DNA of 58,841 nucleotides from the NCBI RefSeq assembly GCF_014836555.1, contig NZ_JACSQQ010000025.1:1-58841 (forward strand), in the 5' to 3' direction. The stretch comes from Oerskovia rustica. Lineage in GTDB: Bacteria; Actinomycetota; Actinomycetes; Actinomycetales; Cellulomonadaceae. Below are positions 53,093 to 58,841 of this stretch, in pieces (the first letter of the stretch is position 1; each line of letters starts with the position of its first letter). Both the position numbers and the translations under genes were made by a program. The notes below the pieces were generated by a model, which had not been told where the DNA came from, searched no databases, and worked only from the letters and a program-made list of their open reading frames with translations.

Positions 53093-54118
53093 ATGACGCG
53101 CGCCGCCGCGGGGAAGCCCGCGCTCGCCGTCGGGCCTGACGGCGTGGACGGGACCGCGGCCCCGGAGAGCCAAGGGCCCGCGCCCCTGCCCGTGGCGCTC
53201 GACCGCGCCGTGCGCGAGTACCTCGCGCACCTGACGGTCGAGCGCGGGCTGTCCCAGAACACGGTCGCGGCCTACCGGCGCGACCTCGCCCGGTACGCCG
53301 CCTACCTCGCGGCCCGGGGCCGCGCGGAGCCCGCCGACGTGACACCGGCCGACGTCGCGGAGTACGTCACCACGGTCCGCACGGGGTCCGACGGCGCCGC
53401 TCTCCTCTCGCCGTCGTCGACGGCCCGGTCGGTGGCCGCGGTGCGAGGCTGGCACCGCTTCTGCGCGCTTGAGGGGCACACCGACTCCGACCCGTCGGCC
53501 GAGGTGCGCCCGCCCGCGCAGGGCAAGCGGCTCCCCAAGGCCATCTCGACCGAGGAGGTCGAGGCCATCCTCGAGGCCGCCGGTGCAGGGGAGGGGCCGG
53601 GACCGCTGCGGGACCGTGCGCTGCTCGAGCTCGTCTACTCCACGGGTGCCCGCATCTCGGAGGCCGTGAGCCTCGACGTCGACGACCTGGACCTGGGCTC
53701 GGGGGCCGTGCGGCTGTTCGGCAAGGGCGCCAAGGAGCGCGTCGTGCCCGTGGGGTCGTTCGCGGTGCGCGCCCTCGACGCGTACCTCGTGCGGGGGCGC
53801 CCGGCGCTGTCCGCGACGGGACGCGGGACGCCCGCGGTGTTCCTCAACACGCGCGGCGCGCGCCTGAGCCGCCAGAGCGCGTGGGCGGTCCTGCGCACCG
53901 CGGCCGAGCGCGCGGGCCTCGACCACCCCGAACGGATCTCGCCCCACACGCTGCGCCACTCGTTCGCGACGCACCTGCTGGCGGGCGGCGCCGACGTGCG
54001 TGTCGTCCAGGAGCTCCTGGGGCACGCGTCGGTCACCACGACGCAGATCTACACGCTCGTGACGCGCGAGACGCTGCGCGAGGTCTACGCGTCGGCCCAC
54101 CCGAGGGCGCTGGGCTGA
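53093..54118 (+). CDS. xerD: Site-specific tyrosine recombinase XerD
   Basis: 341 residues from ATG 53093. The N-terminal SAM-like DNA-binding domain ([29 protein letters not shown]) is followed by the catalytic domain. The active residues are Arg187 (ARISE), Lys211 (GKGAKER), His285 and Arg288 (HTLRHS), His311 (LGHASV) and nucleophile Tyr320 (TQIYT). It resolves chromosome dimers at dif with XerC. About 40 N-terminal residues are extra, so a later start is possible. A ParA-like gene and scpAB follow. Confidence 0.93.
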   Translation: MTRAAAGKPALAVGPDGVDGTAAPESQGPAPLPVALDRAVREYLAHLTVERGLSQNTVAAYRRDLARYAAYLAARGRAEPADVTPADVAEYVTTVRTGSDGAALLSPSSTARSVAAVRGWHRFCALEGHTDSDPSAEVRPPAQGKRLPKAISTEEVEAILEAAGAGEGPGPLRDRALLELVYSTGARISEAVSLDVDDLDLGSGAVRLFGKGAKERVVPVGSFAVRALDAYLVRGRPALSATGRGTPAVFLNTRGARLSRQSAWAVLRTAAERAGLDHPERISPHTLRHSFATHLLAGGADVRVVQELLGHASVTTTQIYTLVTRETLREVYASAHPRALG

Positions 54119-54185
54119 CCCTCGGCGCGTCGCGCGGGTTCGCGCCACTCCGGCGCGTGCACGCGTCCCGCGCGAGCCCCTGGGG

Positions 54186-54191
54186 TACCGT
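54186..54191 (+). promoter_or_regulatory. -10 element for leaderless parA-like gene
   Basis: TACCGT ends 7 bases before GTG 54199. Confidence 0.5.
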
Positions 54192-54198
54192 GGCGGAC

Positions 54199-55155
54199 GT
54201 GAGCAGCCAGGCCCCGAGCGAGATCCAGGACGCCGCCGGACCGTACGACGCACGCGTCGCCACGGCCGCGGGCGCCGCCGACGGTGGTGCGTCCGTCGCA
54301 CCCGACAACGCCCCCCGGATCGATCCGGTCGGCCGCGAGATCCCCGACTTCCCCGTGCCGGCGCAGCTCGCCACGCACGGGCCGGGGCGCATCATCGCGA
54401 TGTGCAACCAGAAGGGCGGGGTCGGCAAGACGACCACGACCATCAACCTGGGTGCGACGCTGGCCGAGTACGGGCGCAAGGTCCTGCTCGTCGACTTCGA
54501 CCCGCAGGGGGCCGCGTCGGTGGGCCTCGGCGTCAACCCGCACGAGCTCGACCGCACGGTCTACAACCTGCTCATGGAGCGCGGTGCGGACATCCGTGAG
54601 GTCATCGTCCCCACGGCCGTCGACGGGCTCGACGTGCTGCCCGCGAACATCGACCTGTCCGCGGCCGAGGTCCAGCTCGTGGGCGAGGTCGCGCGCGAGT
54701 CGGTCCTCGCCAGGGTCCTGCGCCCCGTGCAGGACGAGTACGACGTGATCCTCGTCGACTGCCAGCCCTCCCTGGGCCTGCTGACCGTCAACGCGCTCAC
54801 CGCGGCGCACGGGGTCCTCATCCCGCTCGAGTGCGAGTTCTTCGCGCTGCGCGGTGTCGCGCTGCTCGTCGAGACCATCGAGAAGGTCCGCGACCGCCTC
54901 AACCCGCGCCTCGAGGTCGACGGGATCCTCGCGACCATGTTCGACTCGCGCACCCTGCACTCGCGCGAGGTCGTGGCCCGCGTGCACGAGGCCTTCGGCG
55001 ACAAGCTCCTGCACACCGTGATCGGGCGGACCGTGAAGTTCCCCGACGCGTCGGTCGCGGCCGAGCCCATCACGGTCTACGCGCCGTCCCACCCGGGTGC
55101 GGTCGCCTACCGTCAGCTCGCCCGCGAGCTGGTCGCCCGTGGCGACGCTGCCTGA
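54199..55155 (+). CDS. ParA family ATPase (Soj-like)
   Basis: 318 residues from GTG 54199, selected by -10 spacing; GTG 54190 is three codons longer. The deviant Walker A is NQKGGVGKTTT with signature Lys72 and catalytic Lys77. Walker A' is VDFDPQGAASVGLG and the switch region VDCQPSLGLLTVNAL. About 60 N-terminal residues are a flexible extension. Such chromosomal ParA proteins next to scpAB are common in actinobacteria; a partner parB is not beside it, so it may be a second ParA that works with the SMC-ScpAB complex. scpA overlaps its end by 17 bases. Confidence 0.9.
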   Translation: MSSQAPSEIQDAAGPYDARVATAAGAADGGASVAPDNAPRIDPVGREIPDFPVPAQLATHGPGRIIAMCNQKGGVGKTTTTINLGATLAEYGRKVLLVDFDPQGAASVGLGVNPHELDRTVYNLLMERGADIREVIVPTAVDGLDVLPANIDLSAAEVQLVGEVARESVLARVLRPVQDEYDVILVDCQPSLGLLTVNALTAAHGVLIPLECEFFALRGVALLVETIEKVRDRLNPRLEVDGILATMFDSRTLHSREVVARVHEAFGDKLLHTVIGRTVKFPDASVAAEPITVYAPSHPGAVAYRQLARELVARGDAA

Positions 55156-56338
55156 CACCGCACCGGTGGCCACCCGGGCCGCCGACCCGCAGGACCTGCA
55201 GCCCGCCCCACCGTCGACCGACGCGCAGGACGCCACGGCGACACCTCCAGCGGCCCCCGCGACCGACCGGAACGGCAACCCCGCGTTCGAGGTGCACCTC
55301 GAGAACTTCTCGGGCCCGTTCGACCTCCTGCTCTCGCTCATCGCGAAGCACAAGCTCGACATCACCGAGATCGCTCTCGCGCAGGTCACCGACGAGTTCA
55401 TCGCGTACATCCGCACGGCCGAACGCCTCGCGCGCGAGGCCGAGGAGGCCGCACGCGCGGAGGCGGGTCCGGTCCCGCCCGGGGACCCGGCGCCCGACGG
55501 CGGCGCGCCCGTCGCCAGGTCCCGTCGCCCTCGCCCGGGGCGGGGCGGGCACCCCGGCTGGGACCTGGGCACCGCGAGCGAGTTCCTGCTCGTGGCCGCG
55601 ACCCTGCTCGACCTCAAGGCCGCCCGACTGCTGCCCACGGGCGACGTCGAGAGCGCCGAGGACCTCGAGCTCCTCGAGGCCCGCGACCTCCTGTTCGCCC
55701 GGCTCCTGCAGTACCGCGCCTACAAGCAGGTCTCCGCGGTCATCGCGGACCGGCTCGCGACCGAGGGGCGCCGCTTCCCCCGCATCGTCCAGCTCGAGCC
55801 GCACCTCGCGGCCCTGCTGCCCGAGCTCGTGTGGAAGCTCGGCCCCGACCAGCTCGCGGCGCTCGCGGCCAAGGCCATGGAACCCAAGGCGCCACCGCCC
55901 GGGGTGTCCCTGACCCACCTGCACGCACCCGCGGTGAGCGTGCGCGAGCAGGCGGGCATCGTCGTCGGGCTGCTGCGGCGCGAGGGCGCGGCCTCGTTCC
56001 GCGTGCTCGTCGCGGACGCGGGCGAGACGCTCGTCGTCGTCGCGCGCTTCCTCGCGCTGCTCGAGCTGTTCCGCGAGGGGCTCGTCGCGTTCGAGCAGGT
56101 CGAGGCGCTCGGCGAGCTCACGGTCCGCTGGACGGGCAGCGACGGCGCGGAGGGCGAGGACGGCGGTGCGCTCGCCGCCGTGGGCGGGGAGTTCGACGCC
56201 GAGGACGCAGCTGACGACGCCGAGGACCCAGGTGCCGCCCCCGACGCGGTGGTGGGCGACGAGGCCGACAGCACTGGCGTCACCGGCACCGTCGCCCCGG
56301 CGGCGGACGCGCACCCCACGACACGGACGGACCCATGA
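55139..56338 (+). CDS. scpA: Segregation and condensation protein A
   Basis: About 399 residues from GTG 55139, overlapping the previous gene; GTG 55166 is an alternative. The kleisin N-terminal domain is clear (FEVHLENFSGPFDLLLSLIAKHKLDITEIALAQV) and the middle has ASEFLLVAATLLDLKAARLLP. The C-terminal winged helix is VVVARFLALLELFREGLVAFEQ. It bridges the SMC heads. A Pro/Gly/Arg-rich insert of about 40 residues separates the N domain from the following helices. An acidic C-terminal tail of about 60 residues is extra. It overlaps scpB by ATGA. Confidence 0.92.
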   Translation: MATLPDTAPVATRAADPQDLQPAPPSTDAQDATATPPAAPATDRNGNPAFEVHLENFSGPFDLLLSLIAKHKLDITEIALAQVTDEFIAYIRTAERLAREAEEAARAEAGPVPPGDPAPDGGAPVARSRRPRPGRGGHPGWDLGTASEFLLVAATLLDLKAARLLPTGDVESAEDLELLEARDLLFARLLQYRAYKQVSAVIADRLATEGRRFPRIVQLEPHLAALLPELVWKLGPDQLAALAAKAMEPKAPPPGVSLTHLHAPAVSVREQAGIVVGLLRREGAASFRVLVADAGETLVVVARFLALLELFREGLVAFEQVEALGELTVRWTGSDGAEGEDGGALAAVGGEFDAEDAADDAEDPGAAPDAVVGDEADSTGVTGTVAPAADAHPTTRTDP

Positions 56339-57117
56339 ACGAGGAGAGCATGACCCAGGACACGGTGGACGGCGCCGACCCCGCGTGCACCGCCGACGCG
56401 CAGGCCGCTGGGGGTCGGGCGACCGAGGACGACGCCCTGCCCACGTTCAGCGCCGAGCACCTTCCCGGCGGGGCGCTCGCCGCGCTCGAGGCGGTCCTCA
56501 TGGTCGCCGACGAGCCCATCCCCGCGATCCAGCTCGCGACCGCGCTCGGCCTGCCCCAGCGCGAGGTCGAAGACCTGCTGGGTGAGCTGTCGGCCGAGTA
56601 CCGCGGCGAGCTGGGCGGGCGCCCCCGCGGTTTCGAGCTGCGCCAGGCGGGCGGCGGGTGGCGCGTGTACTCGGCGCCGGTGTTCGCGGACGTCGTCGGG
56701 CGCTTCCTCCTGGAGGGCCAGAGCGCGCGCCTGACGCAGGCCGCTTTGGAGACCCTCGCGGTCGTCGCGTACCGTCAACCGGTCACGCGCGGCCAGATCT
56801 CGGCCGTGCGCGGCGTGAACGTGGACGGCGTCGTACGGACGCTGACGACCCGCGGGCTCGTCGCGGAGGTCGGCCAGGATCCCTCGACGGGTGCGGTCCT
56901 GTACGGAACCACGGGATACTTCTTGGAGCGCATGGGCTTCTCGTCGCTCGACGAGCTCCCCGCCCTCGCGCCGCACCTGCCGGACGTCGACTCGATCTTC
57001 GACGCCGCCGACAGCACACTCGGAGCGTCCGGGGGTGGGAGCGACCGCGCACAGCCGCGGTCGCCGGCCCTGCCCACAGACGCTCGACCCAGCACGAACG
57101 ACGAAGGAACATCATGA
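56335..57117 (+). CDS. scpB: Segregation and condensation protein B
   Basis: 260 residues from ATG 56335, overlapping scpA by four bases; ATG 56350 is an alternative. Two winged-helix domains are visible: [27 protein letters not shown] and [44 protein letters not shown]. It binds the kleisin ScpA in the condensin-like SMC complex. The acidic N-terminus and Ser-rich C-terminus are disordered-looking. The next gene overlaps by ATGA. Confidence 0.93.
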   Translation: MNEESMTQDTVDGADPACTADAQAAGGRATEDDALPTFSAEHLPGGALAALEAVLMVADEPIPAIQLATALGLPQREVEDLLGELSAEYRGELGGRPRGFELRQAGGGWRVYSAPVFADVVGRFLLEGQSARLTQAALETLAVVAYRQPVTRGQISAVRGVNVDGVVRTLTTRGLVAEVGQDPSTGAVLYGTTGYFLERMGFSSLDELPALAPHLPDVDSIFDAADSTLGASGGGSDRAQPRSPALPTDARPSTNDEGTS

Positions 57118-58076
57118 GCAGCGCACGCGAGGGTGGCCGACCGGCCGCCCGAGGACAGCGGTCCGAGAACTCCTCGGGCACCGGTCGACCGGGCAGTGGC
57201 CACGCAGGCGGTGGCCGGCCGGCAGGTCAGCGCTCCTCGGCCCCCCGCTCGGGCGCGGGTCGCGGGTGGGCGGGCGACCCGCAGGCGGGCAAGAGCAAGC
57301 CGCCGCGTCGCCCCGCCGCCCCCAAGGGCCCGCAGCGCGACGTGCACGTCGCCGACGGCGTGCGCCTCCAGAAGGTCCTCGCGACCGCAGGCCTGGGCTC
57401 GCGCCGTGCGTGCGAGGACCTCATCGCCGCGGGCCGCGTCGAGGTCGACGGCGTCGTGGTGCGCGAGCTCGGCGTGCGCGTCGACCCCGAGACGGCCGTG
57501 ATCCACGTCGACGGCATGCGGGTCCAGCTCGACCAGTCGCTCGTGACGATCGCGCTCAACAAGCCGCTCGGCGTCGTCTCCACGATGCACGACCCCGAGG
57601 GCCGCCCCGCGCTCACGCAGTTCGTCGCGACGCGCCCCGAGCGCCTCTTCCACGTCGGGCGCCTCGACGCCGACAGCGAGGGCCTCCTGCTCCTGACGAA
57701 CGACGGCGAGCTCGCCAACCGGCTCTCGCACCCCAAGTACGAGGTCTCCAAGACCTACCTCGTGTCGGTCGAGGGCCGCGTCGCGGGCAACGTCGCGAAC
57801 AAGCTGCTCCACGGCATCGAGCTCGAGGACGGCCCGGCCAAGGTCGACCGCTACCGCGTGGTCGACACGACCCCGCAGGCCAGCATGGTCGAGGTCGTGC
57901 TCCACGAGGGCCGCCACCGCATCGTGCGCCGCATGTTCGAGGAGCTCGGCCACCCCGTGACCCGGCTCGTGCGCACCCGCATCGGGTCGATCCACCTGGG
58001 CAACCTGCGCCCCGGCGCGACCCGCGTCCTGGGCCGCACCGAGCTCGGCACGCTCATGAGCGAGGTCGGGCTCTAG
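57114..58076 (+). CDS. RluB-type rRNA pseudouridine synthase
   Basis: 320 residues from ATG 57114, overlapping scpB, with GAAGGA upstream. The first 75 residues are a Gly/Arg/Ser/Pro-rich tail. An S4 RNA-binding domain follows ([30 protein letters not shown]), then the RsuA/RluB catalytic domain with the Asp in [20 protein letters not shown] and YLVSVEGRV. It probably makes a pseudouridine in 23S rRNA near the peptidyl transferase centre. The scpA-scpB-rluB order is widely conserved. A terminator follows. Confidence 0.92.
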   Translation: MSSAREGGRPAARGQRSENSSGTGRPGSGHAGGGRPAGQRSSAPRSGAGRGWAGDPQAGKSKPPRRPAAPKGPQRDVHVADGVRLQKVLATAGLGSRRACEDLIAAGRVEVDGVVVRELGVRVDPETAVIHVDGMRVQLDQSLVTIALNKPLGVVSTMHDPEGRPALTQFVATRPERLFHVGRLDADSEGLLLLTNDGELANRLSHPKYEVSKTYLVSVEGRVAGNVANKLLHGIELEDGPAKVDRYRVVDTTPQASMVEVVLHEGRHRIVRRMFEELGHPVTRLVRTRIGSIHLGNLRPGATRVLGRTELGTLMSEVGL

Positions 58077-58085
58077 CAGCCCTCC

Positions 58086-58122
58086 CGCCCCGGGAGGCGC
58101 GTCTTCACGCGCTCCCGGGGCG
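58086..58122 (+). terminator. Terminator after the pseudouridine synthase
   Basis: Arms CGCCCCGGGAG and CTCCCGGGGCG pair perfectly, with an inner GCGCG/CGCG stem. Confidence 0.8.
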
Positions 58123-58163
58123 GCGCTACGCTCGACCCGACCCTCCCGTACGAAGGAGTACCC

Positions 58164-58526
58164 ATGCCCGTCCGGGCCATCCGGGGCGCCACGCAGCTCG
58201 ACGTCGACGAGCGCGAGCACCTCTTCGACCGCACGCGCGAGCTCGTCCAGGCCGTCCTCGACGCCAACGAGATCGACACCGCGTCGCTCATCTCGATCTT
58301 CTTCACCTGCACGCCCGACCTCGTCGCGGACTTCCCGGCCGCCGCGGCCCGCGAGATGGGGCTCGGCGACGTGCCCCTCATGTGCGCGGTCGAGATCGGC
58401 GTGCCCGGGGCGCTGCCCCGCGTGGTGCGGCTCATGGCGCACGTCGAGATCGACGTGCCGCGGGCCGACGTCCAGCACGTGTACCTGCACGGAGCGACGT
58501 CGCTGCGCAAGGACCTGGCCCAGTGA
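58164..58526 (+). CDS. aroH: Chorismate mutase, AroH type
   Basis: 120 residues from ATG 58164 with GAAGGAG upstream, the exact family length. The trimeric AroH active site is recognisable: Arg7 in VRAIRGATQ, the Glu in [13 protein letters not shown] and the following Arg, and [11 protein letters not shown] at the end. It turns chorismate into prephenate for phenylalanine and tyrosine. It overlaps cmk by a GTGA junction. Confidence 0.93.
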   Translation: MPVRAIRGATQLDVDEREHLFDRTRELVQAVLDANEIDTASLISIFFTCTPDLVADFPAAAAREMGLGDVPLMCAVEIGVPGALPRVVRLMAHVEIDVPRADVQHVYLHGATSLRKDLAQ

Positions 58527-58841
58527 GCGCGGACGGTACCCGTGCCGAGGGGCGCGGGCTGGTCGTCGCGATCGACGGGCCCTCCGGGTCCGGCAAGTCG
58601 AGCGTGTCGCGGGCCGTCGCGCAGCGCCTCGGAACCGCCTACCTGGACACGGGCGCGATGTACCGCGCCGCGACCTGGTGGTGCCTCGAGGAGGGCGTCG
58701 ACCTCGCCGACCAGGCCGCGGTCGCCGCGGCCGTCGACGTCATGCCGCTCGTCATGGGCATCGACCCGGCCGCGCCGACCGTGCACGTCGACGGCACCGA
58801 CGTCGGCGAGGCGATCCGGACCACCGAGATCTCCACGGCCG
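58523..58841 (+). CDS. cmk: Cytidylate kinase (partial, runs off the right edge)
   Basis: 106 codons from GTG 58523 are present and the gene continues beyond the window. The P-loop is [15 protein letters not shown] and the CMP-binding start is [13 protein letters not shown]. It phosphorylates CMP and dCMP. It overlaps aroH, so translation is coupled; in relatives der (engA) follows. Confidence 0.93.
   Translation, partial: MSADGTRAEGRGLVVAIDGPSGSGKSSVSRAVAQRLGTAYLDTGAMYRAATWWCLEEGVDLADQAAVAAAVDVMPLVMGIDPAAPTVHVDGTDVGEAIRTTEISTA

Overview
The window is about 59 kb of high-GC DNA from an actinobacterium. It carries actinobacterial marker genes (rbpA, whiA, opcA, an ANTAR response regulator, rpsA with a long S1 tail), codons with a strong G/C bias at the third position, many GTG starts and many apparently leaderless transcripts. 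The gene content and order suggest a Micrococcales member such as the Cellulomonadaceae/Promicromonosporaceae; the genus is an inference. Nearly everything is chromosomal core. I see no CRISPR array, prophage or complete insertion sequence; only the 26-codon tail at the left edge has unusual codon use.

Layout. 1-6.8 kb: a gene tail, then an accessory cluster for the cell envelope made of a GH3 lipoprotein, a small orphan lipoprotein and a large GH3 enzyme with swapped domain order and a membrane segment at each end. A 12-codon leader ORF overlaps the first GH3 start. 6.9-11.5 kb: a PAS-ANTAR regulator, an APH-like kinase, a tRNA with a CAA anticodon and no long variable arm, an ANTAR response regulator, a GNAT acetyltransferase and a thioesterase. 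11.5-23 kb: polA, a small HTH gene with a palindromic operator, a methyltransferase, pfkA, rpsA, a Nudix hydrolase, a divergent ABC exporter/MarR pair, coaE and pcp. 23-37 kb: a sortase-type (LAATG) surface protein, uvrB, two tandem TerC genes behind a likely manganese (yybP-ykoY) riboswitch, two small enzymes, uvrA with a LexA-like box, OsmC and uvrC. 37-44.6 kb: rapZ, yvcK, whiA, then gap-pgk-tpiA, secG and rbpA. 44.8-51.6 kb (minus strand): tkt, tal, zwf, opcA and pgl of the pentose phosphate pathway, without pgi. 52-58.8 kb: ctaB, xerD, parA-like, scpA, scpB, an RluB-type pseudouridine synthase, aroH-type chorismate mutase and the start of cmk.

How the genes work together. The central part joins glycolysis (pfkA, gap, pgk, tpiA) and the pentose phosphate route, with rapZ-yvcK-whiA linking carbon and envelope metabolism to cell division. 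All three UvrABC excision-repair genes lie within 12 kb but as separate units; only uvrA shows a LexA-like site. xerD-parA-scpAB forms a chromosome segregation block, with translationally coupled genes continuing into rRNA modification.

I did not find a clearly new multi-gene system. The parts most worth checking are the GH3/lipoprotein cluster with its leader ORF and upstream direct repeats, the odd Leu(CAA)-like tRNA, the riboswitch-tandem TerC unit, the MarR/ABC overlapping promoters and the palindrome-controlled small HTH gene.
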